Assembly: GCA_030015575.1 (NCBI GenBank)
Contig: CM057338.1
Coordinates: 308,453,827-308,517,826, forward strand
DNA length: 64,000 nucleotides
Direction: 5' to 3'
Source of the DNA: Agapanthus africanus
Taxonomy: Eukaryota > Streptophyta > Magnoliopsida > Asparagales > Amaryllidaceae
The position numbers were made by a program, and so were the translations under genes. The notes beneath the pieces are model-generated. The model made no database searches. It saw only the letters and a program-made list of their open reading frames with translations, and had not been told where the DNA came from. Positions 1 through 10,845 of this stretch are shown here, in pieces. The first letter of the stretch is position 1, and every line of letters starts with the position of its first letter.

Positions 1-599
1 TTCTTATTTTTTGACACCGTCTTCTTCATGATCTTTGTTAATGTCTTGTTGAAAGCCTCAGCCAGACCGTTAGCTCGGGGATTATAGACCGAAGAGTATC
101 TCCAGTTTATATTATGCTGCTGTGCGAAGCAGCTGATTTTGTGACTTTTGTAAGCTGGTCCGTTATCGGAGATAATCCGTCGCGGAGTGCCGAACCGATA
201 GATGACCCGTGTCTCGAAGAAATGGAGGATGTTCTCCGTCTTCACTTCTCTTAGCGGTACTGCCTCTGCCCACTTAGAGAAGTAATCGGTTGTTGCCAAT
301 ATGAACCGATGTCCCTTGGACGATGCTGGCCCGATTATATCGGTTCCCCACATTTCGATCGGTCAGCTAGCCACCGTTGGGTGGAGCAGATTTGGATGCT
401 GGTGGATAAAGTCTCCATGAATTTGGCACGAATGGTACTGCTTCGCATATTCGAAGCAATCATGAATCATCGTGGGCCAATAGTACCCCATCCTTTTGAT
501 TTTCAGGTTCATCTTTGGCCCGGCTTGATGAGAACCGCAGAGTCCGTCGTGAGTTTCTTGGACGACTCTCTTTGCTTCTTCTGGTCCCAGGCATCTTAG
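1..599 (-). pseudogene. Integrase domain of element A (partial)
   Basis: Integrase joins retroviral-type cDNA to chromosomal DNA in the nucleus. In the same frame as the RNase H ORF I read an N-terminal zinc-binding part (GSHQAGPKM, then GYYWPTM and a C-x2-C-like pair), followed by the catalytic core. All three DDE residues are visible: Asp in GTDIIGPA, Asp in IISDNGPAYK, Glu in NGLAEAFNKTL, with TDYFSKWAEAVPL between the first two. A TGA at 363-365 replaces the Trp that normally follows TVAS, and a TAG at 600-602 separates it from the RNase H ORF. The C-terminal part lies outside the window. Confidence 0.92.
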
Positions 600-1868
600 C
601 TACAGAGAGTCGAACGATCTCTTATACAGAGTATCGTTGACGAAGGCGAAAGACAAAGCTCGTTTCATGAGATGATGTCTTGAGGATGCGTCTTCAGGTG
701 TTTGACGGGATTTAAAGTAGTTTATAAAGACTTCTCTCCAATCCTTAACCTTTTCTTTATCCTCCATTTGTAGGGTCGTTTGCTTGGTCACTTCCATTTC
801 TTCAGACGACTCCGTGGACATTTCTGCTGGTGCAAGAACCCGACAGTTTTGTACAACGATCCTCACGTCATTGAGGTTTTCGTTAGCCAATTCTTTAGCG
901 AGTTTGGCTAATGCATCCGCCTTTCTATTCCCCGCTCGCGGTATGCTTTCCAGGGAATAGGAAGGGATCTGAGTCAGCAATTGCTGCACTCTTTCGCCAT
1001 ATTTTACCAACTCCGGTTTGCACGTTTGATAATCGCCGTTTACTTGACTAACGACTAACTGAGAGTCTACGTATATAAGGAGGTTTTCGATTCCCATGTC
1101 GACAGTGATCTTAAGACCTGCTATCAAAGCTTCATATTCTGCTTCATTGTTTGTCCTTGGCTCTGTCAAGGAAAAAGCAAAGCGCATTATCCCTCCTTGC
1201 GGAGTCACGAAGATAAGGCCTACCCTAGATTTGATTATAGGGGAGCTGTGCTTTCGCCTCTTCATGGAAGATTCCCCATCGAAGTAGAGTTCCCATCGGG
1301 TATCACTCCCTCCTCTCTCCTTGTTGATCGTGTCAAACGCGTGCTCGTCTGCCAATTCGCAATTTAGGGATGAATCGGCAGGTATCGGATGTTCAGCGAG
1401 GAAGTCGGCAATGGCCTGGCCTTTCACTGCCTTGAGAGGTCGGTAGATTATCGAGAACTCCATCAAGAGGAGAGCCCATTTAGCGAGTCGTCCTGTTAGT
1501 ATGACTCTTGACATCAAATATTTGAGAGGATCCACCTTTGATATGAGATAGACCTCATACGCCAAAGCGTAGTGTCTGAGCTTCGTTATTGCGAAGATTA
1601 ACGCCAGGCAGTGTTTTTCGATGGAGGAGTAGTTGTTTTCTGCCCCCAGTAGAACTCGACTTAAATAGTAGAGGGCTCTCTCTTTCCCTTGATCGTTCTC
1701 CTGTGCCCATAATGCGCCTAAAGAACCTTCAAGGGTTGTTGTGTACAGGATGAGGGGCTTTCCTTTGACTGGAGCGGTCAGTACCGGCGGATTCTGCAGG
1801 TATTGGTTGATTTCGTCCAGTGCGATTTGGCATTTGCGATCCCAGACGAACGAGGTCCCCTTCTTCAT
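600..1868 (-). pseudogene. RNase H plus archaeal-type RNase H of element A
   Basis: A 422-codon open stretch. Residues about 1-170 are the gypsy RNase H that follows RT; the usual first catalytic Asp is not present (YTTTLEGSLGALWA), as is common in Tat elements, where this domain has decayed. Residues about 190-330 are the extra RNase H: Asp in WELYFDGESS, Glu in NNEAEYEALIAG, Asp in IYVDSQLVVSQV and Asp in NRKADALAKLA are all present. Family knowledge says this second domain took over RNA removal during reverse transcription. It is the longest undamaged coding piece of element A. The true translation unit is the gag-pol polyprotein, so the Met used here is not a real start. Confidence 0.92.
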
Positions 1869-2828
1869 TAAATGGCTATAGGGGCGGCACTTGCCGGAGA
1901 GATTGGCTTTGAATCGTCGGATATATGCGAGCTTTCCTTAGAGAGGCCGCAGTTGCTTGAGAGTTCTTGGCGGAGTCATTTCCATGATCGCTTTGATCTT
2001 CGACGGGTCTATCTCGATGCCCTGGTGTCGTACGATGAATCCTAGGAATTTGCCCGAAGAAACTCCGAACGTGAATTTCAGAGGGTTCATCTTCAGGTTG
2101 TATTTCCAAAGGCGCTGAAACACAATCTTCAGATGCTCCCAATGCTCCTTGTACGATATGCTTTTCACCGTGAGGTCATCGATATAGCATTCGATGATTT
2201 CATGTATGAGGTCATCGAAAATCTTTGTCATAGCCCTCTGATAGGTAGCACCAGCGTTTTTCAAGCCGAAAGGCATCACTTTGTAGCAGAATATTCCCAG
2301 GGGAGTCCGGAAAGCAGTATGCTTCTAGTCTTCGGGATGCATATTTATTTGATTGTACCCTGATGATCCGTCCATGAAGGAGAAGACGTCGTGAGTGGAC
2401 GTGTTGTTTATCATTATCTCGGTAACCGGTACAGGAAAATCATCCTTCGAGAAAGCTTTGTTGAGGTCCCGAAAGTCTACGCAGATGCGCACCGTCCCAT
2501 TTGTCTTCATCACTGGGACAATGTTGGCGATCCAGTTAGGATATGGAACTTCTTTGATAAAGATGGAATCGATTAGCTTCTTTACTTCGGCATTGATGCT
2601 CATTTAATGTTCGAGCCGTATTCTCCTTGGTTCTTATTTGACTGGCTTGACGTTCGGGGATATCACCAATTTATGCACAGCTATTTCCGGATCTAGCCCT
2701 GGTATCTCGGAGTAGTTCCATGCGAAGCAGTCTTTATACTGCATGAGCACGTCTCTTAGCTTAGCTACCTGTTCTTCAGACAGTAGCTCACTAATGAATG
2801 TTGGCCTCTGGTCGTTTGCCGTTCCCAA
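1869..2828 (-). pseudogene. Reverse transcriptase domain of element A
   Basis: RT copies element RNA into DNA inside cytoplasmic particles. In one frame I see the N-terminal extension (FISELLSEEQVAKL), the fingers (VRICVDFRDLNKAF), the first catalytic Asp in SFMDGSSGYNQI, MPFGLKNAGATYQRAM, and the active-site YIDD at 2175-2186. It ends in LKQLRPL and YIRRF, leading into RNase H. Four stops interrupt it without changing frame: 2634-2636, 2604-2606, 2325-2327 and 1938-1940. Three are TAA where family members have Gln, so they look like C-to-T changes. The catalytic residues themselves survive. Confidence 0.93.
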
Positions 2829-3460
2829 GTCGATTTTCCTTAGGTTGTCCGCAGTAGTATATATTCCATCTTCCAGCTCTTTTGGCGCCGGTGGGAGTTA
2901 TGAGATCAACTCATCTTCATCCTCATTTTCGAAGCACCAAGAGAGGTCATCCATATCCTCGTGTACTCCTTCTGACAGCGTTATCGTGTGATAGGTATGA
3001 GATCGTTTCCAAGACTGATGTTGATCTGGTTCTACTCTCGCTATGTACGTTGTTTTTAGAACATGCTTCTGTGGTGGGGTTACCCTCCAGCTGCTGGATA
3101 GAGCAAACCTGCCTTACTGATACTGGTCTTCTACCCAGTTTTTAAATGTGAAGCAGTCTTCGAGAGGATGTCCTATCGCTCGGTGATAGGAGCAATAATC
3201 TAGGTGATGGACTTCGTTTGCTTGTTTGGGGGGCCTAGACTTCGGGAGCGTAAGCATTTGATGTTTCATGACAAGGTCGAATATCTTTCTTGTCTTTTCT
3301 TGGGGGAAAAAATATGCTCGACCCATCTTCTTTATCAGTGATGAATTCCGGCTGACCTTTTCTTGGTCATGTGGCCTTTGGACCCGCTTTGCCGCCGTCG
3401 AACGTTTTTTCCGTTCTTTAGTTTGTTTTTGCCTCAGCGTCGGGTCTTCTGTATGACGGG
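2829..3460 (-). pseudogene. Protease-RT spacer of element A with third zinc-finger-like module
   Basis: This frame links the protease region to RT. It begins with a Lys/Arg-rich stretch, then MGRAYFFPQEKTRKIF, then YCSYHRAIGHPLEDC, a C-x2-H...H-x4-C zinc-finger-like motif followed by FKNWVEDQYQ. A TAA at 3114-3116 follows, where the sister module at 5820-6540 has Gln. After that come GRFALSSSWRV and an acidic linker before RT. The module is clearly a duplicate of the ones at about 5400-5640 and 5820-6600. A frameshift near 3461-3480 separates it from the protease ORF. Function is presumably RNA binding, by analogy with gag zinc knuckles; that is inference. Confidence 0.75.
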
Positions 3461-4876
3461 CTAACGACGAAGGGCGTCATCATTCTCCATATCCTGTTGA
3501 AGAAGGCGTTGCGTCCTGGTTTTCTCGTAAATGGCCATTTCACGGTTGTGGTCATCCCGGACCTTTTGACCCGCTTTTCTTATTAGCTTGTCCATCTGTT
3601 CTTCTAACGTCGGACTTGGCATTTTTACGGCAGGATCTTGTTTTTGTTCAATTGCAGTGTCTTCTAACAGAGCATCTCCTTCTTCATCGAAGTCATGTAT
3701 AACGTAGCAGCCATGGAATCGCTCCCGTTTCTTGGATTGAACATATCCAAGTCCGATCGTTTCCATTCTTCCGTTGGGCAATTTTCTCTGAGTTTCGGGG
3801 ACATTCCAGATCCTGTTGTAGAACCGAGCTTGCCGAGCAGTCTTTTTGAAGGGTACGCCTTGGCATCTTAATAACCTTCTTAATCCTTCTGTGTAGTATC
3901 TGGGTAGATGGATGGGCTGGAGCCTGTCAAGCGTAGAATCGGCACCATGCCGGATTTCTTTCTCCACTTTGGTTTCTGCGGATCGATAAAAGAGGATCTC
4001 CTTTTCATCTTTCCGCCTTGGAGGGATGTAGAACGTCTGCAGTTCTTGCACACTATAGGTATCAAGTGCGTTGAGCTCTTTGTAGTGCTGCCGTGGAACT
4101 ATAGCGATTTGCAAATTCTGATCATCTCCAACGAAGGCCTGTGCTGATGGACGGACCGAGAATACTGCGTTGATCTCGTCTTTAGAGTCACTGCCAAAGA
4201 CCAGAATAAGGGTAGACAGTCCCGGTTTGTTGCATTGGGGCGGTCCTGAATAGACTATCTCTTCCTCCTCCTCGGTATCGCTCCCAAAGACCGGAATAGT
4301 GGTGATAGCTTTCTGCTTATTCTCTGGTTTATGGCATCTTTCTATGTCTTCAAAGTCCGGTAGGAAATACTTTGCATCTTCGTACTTTCGAACTTCATTC
4401 ACGGAAAATGGGTTCAGCTTTCCTGTCATGGTATACTCGAGACCATCTTTGAAGTACTTCATACACTGATGTTGTGTAGAAGGGATGATGTTGTACTCGT
4501 GTAACCAAGTCCTGCTGAGCAAAGCGTTGTAGCAGGTCTTGGCGTCAATGACATGAAATTTGATGTCAGTGATGAGCAGTCCAAAACGTAGCGTCAGTAT
4601 CACAGATCCAAGCGTCTGTGATGACTGGGAGTCAAACTCGGAGATAGTGATTTTATCCCGAGCGAAGTGCTGGACGCTCATGCAGATTTCTTTTAGCACC
4701 CTCACATTTAGTAGATTGACAGAGGACCCGTTGTCAACTAGGATCTTCCCTATCTTCATGTCTTGGCAGTATCCGGTGACATACAAGGGACGGTTATCCT
4801 TGCATGTTCCGAGGAAGAGATCTTCATTGCCGAAAGTGACTTCATGCGTGTGAATTTCTTCGAGCTCATCCTTCAT
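3461..4876 (-). pseudogene. Aspartic protease region of element A
   Basis: A 471-codon open stretch. Residues about 1-140 are a retropepsin-like domain: VTFGNEDLFLGTC, RPLYVTGYC, the catalytic ILVDNGSSVNLL and later FHVIDAKTCYNALLSRTWL. The D-N-G-S form of the active site is usual in Ogre-type elements. The protease cleaves the gag-pol polyprotein during particle maturation. The remaining 330 residues are a hydrophilic extension with acidic patches (DTEEEEEIVY), ending in a charged, probably helical stretch (PTLEEQMDKLIRKA) that leads into the third zinc-finger module. A frameshift near 4890 separates it from the upstream ORF. Confidence 0.85.
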
Positions 4877-5790
4877 CTTTTCTTTGGCAAGAAAGCTTGA
4901 AACTGTTCAGGCTCTTGTAGTGCCCTGATCAGGGAATCTCACGCCTTTTTAGACAATAGAAGGGCATCCAAGACGCTCAGCTGTGAGGGTATCTTCCTCA
5001 AGTGTGCTAGGACGTTGTAATCCACTTTGCTTTTCTTGGATGGGTTCTTGGCTGCCAGCTCTTCGACGACTCGGTCATCGAGGGCGATATCTTCAGGGAC
5101 TTTTTCCTTCCCCTTATCTTTTCTATTCGATCCCCTGTTTGCAGGTCCGAGATTCTTTTCGGGCAACATACGGTTGCGCAGATGAATATTCTCACAGTTC
5201 TTCACCTCTTCCTCTTTTCCTGAGGTAGATTCTTTAAAGAGAGGGCCAAGGGCTATTTCTTCATCAGAATCGCTTCCGAAGGTGAGAACTTGCGATCCCC
5301 CGGAATCAACCATGTGACAGTTGCGGGCAGTTCCTTTACGCTCATATGTCGTGCTTCTCTGTTTCCGACGAGCTTTGCGCTTCAATCGCCTGAAGTGTTG
5401 TCAATGGGTAACATATCCCTGCCACCAGTTTTTAAAGGTGTTGCACTCTTCGGTAGGGTGCGTGATCCTCTGATGGTATAAGCAGTAATTTAGATGTGCA
5501 TCCTCTTCGTCAAGGTGTATGCTGCCAGGAGTATTCCCTTTAAAAGGCGGCAGCTTCATTCCCATTGACAGGGCTTTGGCGAATTGCTTCCTTGTCTTAA
5601 GCCTGCTTTTGTCTGTTATAGGCGTGCTTCGATCTGGTTAGGGTACTTTATGGTTTCTCAATACCAGAGTTTCTTCAACTTGACGCCGACGCTTGGCCCT
5701 CTCATATATGGCCGTTTCCCGCTCACTGTCAGCTTACTTTTCTGAAGAGCTTCGCTCAGCAGCCTGTCAATCAATTCGTCTGATGGCTCC
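4877..5790 (-). pseudogene. Gag-protease linker of element A with second zinc-finger-like module
   Basis: At about 5410-5520 the minus strand encodes NYCLYHQRITHPTEECNTF, the second copy of the C-x2-H...H-x4-C module, preceded by KTRKQFAKALSMGMKLP, which matches the leading parts of the other copies. From 5385 to 4939 an open stretch gives a basic then acidic segment (LTFGSDSDEEIALGPLF) and ends in KKSKVDYNVLAHLRKIP and VLDALLLSK, a stretch conserved just before the protease in Tat/Ogre elements. The frame is damaged: TGA at 4939-4941, another stop after WWQGYVTH, and stops around 5640. Confidence 0.75.
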
Positions 5791-5819
5791 AGGGATATTG
5801 GTTCTAGTTCTGGATTTTC

Positions 5820-6659
5820 CTACAGTTTCTCTGTATCAGGATCCTTTTTACCGTCTATTGACGAGTGAGAAATCACGTGGCAGCTTGCCATATAATCCTC
5901 AGGATCTTCTAAAGAATTGTCTCCTTCATCAGCGTCATCGTCATCATTTTCAAGAACATGCTTAAAGAATTCATCCAATGTGATTGGGGTCCGTGCCCTC
6001 CGGTTATATTCTTCCAGTGCATCGATATATTTCTGCAGACCTGTACGGCTATCATCGGGTTGGACGGGCTTCTTGGCCTTCTTCTTTTTCTTTAAAGAGT
6101 TTAGAGGCTTGGCCTGAATGTTTTGTCCACCTTCACCAACTTTCAGTGTTGGGCGCGGCTTCAGCATCTTCTCAATAATTTTGGGCTCCAGCGGGCTCTT
6201 CCACCTAATCGCCGGATATGCTTGGAGATCATTCAACATTCTTTTAGCTTTTGTCGAAAGAACAACTTCCCATAGAGCTTCCTTTATAAATGAGCATGAT
6301 GCCCCCAGCGTCTCCATCTTTTTCCGAGCGTGTGGTTGTGGCTGGTTTACCCTCCAGTTTTCAGACAACGCGAATTTGCCTTGCTGGTACTGGTTCTCAA
6401 TCCAGTTTTTGAAGACAAAGCAATCTTCGATTGGATGGCCCATTATTCGATGGTAGGGGCAATAGTTGGGACTGTTGACGTCACCGGGCTGTAGTGGGCA
6501 TTTCGGATCCGGCAGGGTGATGAGCCTGTTGCGCATCGCCAGCTTGAATAGTCTTCTCGTTTTATCCCGGGGAAACGAATAAGGGCGTTTTAGCTTCTCG
6601 TTGAAGAATCGTTGTTTATCGTTTTAGCGATCAGCTGGTTTTGGTCTACTGGGCTGCTG
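5820..6659 (-). pseudogene. Gag C-terminal region of element A with first zinc-finger-like module
   Basis: In frame with gag: RPYSFPRDKTRRLFKLAM, then NYCPYHRIMGHPIEDC and FKNWIENQYQQGKFALS, followed by a Lys-rich stretch (LKKKKKAKK) and a strongly acidic tail (ENDDDDADEGDN). The C-x2-H...H-x4-C arrangement resembles a zinc knuckle but is not the CCHC form. It is the best preserved of the three modules. Stops at 6660-6662 and near 6624 separate it from gag proper. Likely role is nucleic-acid binding within the particle, by inference from position. Confidence 0.75.
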
Positions 6660-7688
6660 CTAAGCATTGGCGACGAAGGCCGCTTTCTCTTTCCCTTTTT
6701 CATTTCGAGGCTCCATTTTCGAGGAAGACGGTCTATGGCCTATCTGATCCATTTGGGCCAGCTTGTCAGTCAGATCCTGGAAGGTAGTCGGCTTGAAAAA
6801 CATCATGAACTGGGATATAGTCGCCTGCGGATCAAGAGTACCCACGAACATGCCTACTGTAGGAGCTTCTTCGATGCGTTGTTTGCATTTTGACCATAGG
6901 TTCCGCCACCGGATTGCATATTGAACCCATGTTTCTCCCGGCTTTACCCTGGCATTGATCAACGCCGTGATTGGGGTGCGTTCACCGGCGCTTGCGAAAC
7001 GCTGGGTGAATAGAAATTCCATCTCCGTAAAAGTCTTGGCGGAGTTGTTAGGAAGCTCTGAATACCATTCGAACGCCGTCTCCGCCAAGCTGCCGATGAA
7101 TTGGCGAAGCAGTAGTTTATCGTCACCTTCAGTATTGCCGCAGAGAGCCCTGAACTGGGCGACATGCTGATGGGGATTTCCAGTCCCCTTATATACGTGA
7201 AATTTAGGGATTGTGTATCCTGGTGGGTACTTAATTTGATCGTACCAGCTAGGATATAGTCGCCTAGTTCTGACGACTTGGCCAACAGCTTCGTTCGCTT
7301 GATGAGCTCATATCTGTTGAGCTATATAATTATCGAGCGCAGCTTTCGAGATTGTTTCCTCCTTTGCAGCTGAAGAGGCCGGAAGAGGGTTTGATGTCTC
7401 TACTTTATCGTCTTCAATTATTACTGGAGGATCTTCGGCTGGGTGGTCTGGCTGGATCATCATGCCCACCATATCTTGGAACAATAGTGCCATTTGTTTT
7501 ATGTTGGCCGCTTGTTCCGCAGCCTCTTTGTCTTTCTTCTCGAGCATTCTTCGGAGGAACTCGGCATCGGTTTCCTGTTCCCGGCGCTGCTCTGATGACG
7601 TCTCCGGGCTTTCTTTCGGCCCAGTGAGCGCGGCCATCTTCGTTAGCATTTCTTAGAGCTTTTGCTGTTGCTCCTGGGTTTTTGTCAT
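6660..7688 (-). pseudogene. Gag (capsid) of element A
   Basis: I take the ATG at 7686-7688 (MTKTQEQQQKL) as the probable gag start. A TAA follows within a dozen codons, then an open stretch from 7649 with a charged helical segment (LEKKDKEAAEQAANIKQM). After a TGA at 7308-7310 the same frame continues with KYPPGYTIPKFHVYKG, then DDKLLLRQFIGSLAETAF and WYSELPNNSAKTFTEME, the retrotransposon gag capsid signature, and VKPGETWVQYAIRWRNL. Gag builds the particle shell. All pieces are in one frame, so only nonsense changes break this part. Confidence 0.88.
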
Positions 7689-8930
7689 AGATCGGATGAG
7701 TGGTCGATGACCCGTAGAGATACGGATATCCTCCTTTCCGGAATCCATGTAGATGGTGTGCACTACCATGCCCTTAGACTTGGGGGGTTTGGATTCAGCA
7801 CCCTTGAGATTTGTCGTAAACATAGGGATCTTCTCCGGCCTTCTCCTTTTATGGGTGGTGGAAGTTGCGGGGGCTGTTGCAGCCGACGCTTTCCATGGTA
7901 CGACGGCGGTGAGATTCTCTTCTTACCGGATCTTCATTCTCTTCTGTCGGCGGGAGTAGTCTTGGTTGATCAGAGAGTCTTGGACTCTTTGCCAAACCCT
8001 ATGGATTTTGGAGGACAGCCGCTGAGGGGGTTGCTCTGGCTTTGTTTTAGTAACATTCTCCACAGACGGAGGAGATCTTATAAGCATGGCAGTCGGAGAG
8101 TTCTTGCGCACCCTCCTGAGTGGTTCAAAGCTGTTCCCAGTTGGAACAACACCGTCAATTTCTACCATCGAAGCTGGTGGAGTCAATCCAGAAGGGGAAC
8201 TGCCCCCAGCTTTTCTCACTCGGAGCCAGTGGCGACGTCGAGCACGTCTTGCAGATGGGATCACCTTCGTTGTTGGGGTAGCTGCATCGTGCTTCATGAT
8301 TTGATGAGAAGCTGCTGTTGGTGTTAGCCTGTCAAAGAACGACGTCCGTAAAGAGGGGATGACCAACCTGTCGAAGGCAGACTTTCGAGCAGGGGTAGCA
8401 GCTTTGGTGACTTCGCCTGGAGCGGGAGTTGGAACATCCAGTCTTAGTAGGAGAAGTCTCTCTGATGACTTCATTTACTGGAGCAGGGATGGCTATCTGT
8501 TTCGGGATAGCCCCTTCAGGTAATGCGGGGTTCTTTACAGGCCTATTGGAGCTTTGGCCCAGTCTGTTAAAGACCGAGGCGCTGGATTTGGGCGACCCGT
8601 TGAGAGGGGCCGCGGTAGTTGCAAGCCGATCAAAGACCGACTTCTTTGGAGCTTCTTGCGATGGCTCTAGGGCATTGAATCTCATTGGTGGGAGCATGGT
8701 CCCGAAGAACAATCCCGTGGTGGCCTGTGTCACCTGTTCAACCGGCATTGCATAGATGGAGGCCACTTGGGGCCCGTAAGTTATGCCTCCAGACAGGACG
8801 GAGTGGGAGTTATTGCAGTTAGTGCAGCTTGAAGCCATTGATCTACACAGGAGCAAGACACCAAATCTTAGTACCTCAAATCCAAGGGCAACCATATCAG
8901 ACCGCGATTCATTCGTGAACATGACTCACG
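7689..8930 (-). pseudogene. Leader reading frame of element A with repeated FDRL motifs
   Basis: Between primer site and gag a reading frame runs from about 8922 to 7923 with one frameshift near 8430-8470, then continues in gag's frame past a stop at 7923-7925. It holds four copies of a short motif: KSVFDRLAT, SVFNRLGQ, SAFDRLV and FFDRLTP, in a Pro/Ala/Thr-rich setting. Ogre-type elements are known to carry an extra ORF before gag, so this is either that ORF or an N-terminal extension of gag. Function unknown. No metal-binding or enzymatic signature is visible. Confidence 0.55.
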
Positions 8931-8955
8931 AAGTGTGGAGTGGAAAGAGAAAAAT

Positions 8956-8973
8956 GTCCCACCGGACGTGCCA
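8956..8973 (-). other. Primer binding site of element A
   Basis: The minus strand reads TGGCACGTCCGGTGGGAC five bases after the LTR end. It starts with the obligatory TGG (complement of tRNA CCA). I could not assign the primer tRNA with confidence. Confidence 0.75.
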
Positions 8974-9559
8974 GAATTTGTTCTCCGCCGAAAGACGCGA
9001 CCGGGACGTTGGGATGTTCGGCCTGAATTTTAGGGGCAGATGCTATTTGGTTTTATCCATTCACCTCTCCGAAGATGCCAAGTTGATTTATGGCACCGTA
9101 TATCGGTGGTTTAGACAGATACGGCCGTTGTAGCAGACTTCGTCAAATTCCCCCTCGTTTACGAGGGTTTTTTTGATTGTGGGGACGCTCTTCCCTGCAG
9201 GCGCAAGCCCCTACAGTTAATTACGCTACCGCATAGCGGTAACCACTTTCTCCTTATCCAGATGGTCACTTCGTGTTGTGTGTGTTTGTTTTATTTTTGG
9301 TTGCCCGTGGATTGTATACGGAGAATAATTTATGTTGTCGCTCGTAGGGCGTGGATTAGTCTAAATCCGTATTTTCTTAGATTTAGGTTTGGGTTGGTTT
9401 AAGGACCGTTAATCTTTTTTCAGATTAAGATCAACTTAAATGTTTATTGAGGATACATTAGTCTATAAGATCTACTCAACATGATTTTGGGATCATTTAG
9501 ATCCAACGAAAGAGTATTTAGACTCTATCGTTTTAGTTCAGGGACATTGCGGTCCATTA

Positions 9560-9678
9560 GGTTTAAGGATATCGTAGTCCATGGAGTTTAAAGACATCAT
9601 AGTCTATGTTTAAAGGCATCATAGTCTAGTTTAAAGACATCATAGTCTGTGGGGTTTAAAGATATCATAGTCTGTAAA
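9560..9678 (-). repeat. Short tandem repeat inside LTR of element A
   Basis: Five imperfect units of 21-25 bp built on GTTTAAAGACATCATAGTCT (plus-strand reading). It lies downstream of the TATA box in the direction of transcription, in the R/U5 part of the LTR, so it would be in the transcript. Confidence 0.85.
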
Positions 9679-9784
9679 GTTTCTGGTTGTCGGGACCCAC
9701 CACCTCTCTGAAGACGTTGAAGAATTACAACGACACATATCAAAGGTCTGAAGAGATGTACCATTGAACCGATGTTGGTTGAGA

Positions 9785-9790
9785 GATTTA
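9785..9790 (-). promoter_or_regulatory. TATA box of element A LTR
   Basis: Minus strand GACTATAAATC about 185 bp into the LTR, in a suitable position for transcription towards gag. Called by sequence and position only. Confidence 0.5.
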
Positions 9791-10064
9791 TAGTCAAGGT
9801 TTAGGACTAAGACCAATTAAAGAGATTGTGAGCACATGGGATCAGTTAATCTGAATTGAGGACATATAGCCAACTTGGGCTCAGTCCACTTAGATTTGAA
9901 TAAAATGTTGAACATTTGTTTGGGCTCAGTCCCTTTTGGTTCAATAATGCTGAGCATTAATTTGGGTCCTGACACCCCCTTTTCTTTTTGTCTTTTATTG
10001 AGTATTGAACACTCTTTATGGCATTGTGTTTTATTTAAAGAATACTTTGTATTCCTTCAACGCC

Positions 10065-10436
10065 CACGTGAGGAGCACGTGGAGCGCTTGGCGCTGAGCG
10101 CCAGACTTGGAGCGCTAGGGCGCCTCTTATGAAATAGCGTACACATGAGGAGCATGTGGAGCGCTTGGCGCTGAGCATCAGACTTGGAGCGCTGAGGCGC
10201 TTCTTATGAAATAGCGCACCCGTGAGAAGCACGTGGAGTGCTTGGTGCTGAGCGCCAGACTTGGAGCACTGAGGCGCTTCTTATGAAATAGCGCACACGT
10301 GAGGAGCACGTGGAGCGCTTGGCGCTGAGCGCCAGATTTGGAGTGCTGAGGCGCTTCTTATGAAATAGCGCACAGTGAAGAGCACGTGACGTGCTTGGCG
10401 CTGAGCGCCAGACTTGTTGCGCTAAAGCGCTTCTTT
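10065..10436. repeat. 77-bp tandem repeat, about 4.8 units
   Basis: Units start at 10065, 10142, 10219, 10296 and about 10371 with CACGTGAGGAGCACGTGG and run through AGCGCTTGGCGCTGAGCGCC. The spacing of the first four is exactly 77 bp. Units are rich in nested palindromes (AGCGCT, GGCGCT/AGCGCC, CACGTG). Confidence 0.92.
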
Positions 10437-10837
10437 GACAGCTCTGATCAGTTCTGTGCTATGAGAATTAAGTTTCTCGTTTATAAGTGACTTTGTCTCA
10501 CAGATCTAAGTTCTAAGTTCTTCCTTTTGTGAAGAGAGAGTTTGTTTCATGGATCTAAGAACTAAGTTCTTCTTTTTATGAAGAGATGCTTTGATCTCTT
10601 CTATTTTTGCGGAAGGCTTGGTCTTATAGATCTGTGATCTAGCAGAAGAACCAAGTTCTTCTGATGTGAGGATTAAACTCTCAAGAATTGAACAGATGTT
10701 ATGATCTCACTTCTTATCATTTACCTTGAAGAAAAATTTCTTCTTCTGAGAGCTTGCTCTTCTCGTTTTCTTTTTTGAGAACTTGAAGTTTATAGGGGGA
10801 GGGGTTCTTCTGTCTAAGACTTGAAGTCTTGGGTCCT

Positions 10838-10845
10838 TTATATAG
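10838..10845 (-). promoter_or_regulatory. TATA box of LTR-like block C1
   Basis: Minus strand CCCCTATATAAAGGACC. It matches in position and flanks the TATATAAA at 50405-50412 in the related block C2. Confidence 0.5.

Larger units (their letters stand above)
1..9974 (-). mobile_element. Element A: Tat/Ogre-type Ty3/gypsy retrotransposon, 3' end outside window
   Basis: Read on the minus strand, the order is 5' LTR (8979-9974), primer site (8956-8973), a leader reading frame, gag, a zinc-finger module, protease, RT, RNase H, a second RNase H, then integrase running off the window start. The second, archaeal-type RNase H after the ordinary one is the known mark of the Tat/Ogre lineage. Polypurine tract and 3' LTR are not in the window, so target duplication cannot be checked; the bases after the LTR (9975-9979) are CCCCC. 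The coding region has at least ten in-frame stops and several frameshifts, so the copy is dead. Lineage is secure; family name is not known. Confidence 0.93.
8979..9974 (-). repeat. 5' LTR of element A (996 bp)
   Basis: On the minus strand it starts TGTCAGGACCCAAATTAATG at 9974 and ends GGCGGAGAACA at 8979, giving TG...CA ends with a primer site just beyond. The left-hand border is fixed by the primer site; the right-hand border is by the TG start and is less certain, since the other LTR is outside the window. It contains a TATA box and a five-unit tandem repeat. Confidence 0.75.

Noticed and set aside
7662..8327. Plus-strand 221-codon ORF
   Set aside because: Shadow of the minus-strand leader/gag frame of element A, which shows family resemblance; the plus-strand product shows none.
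1..9974. Endogenous pararetrovirus
   Set aside because: Order gag-protease-RT-RNase H-integrase with LTR and primer site is that of a gypsy retrotransposon; an integrase and LTRs exclude a caulimovirid.
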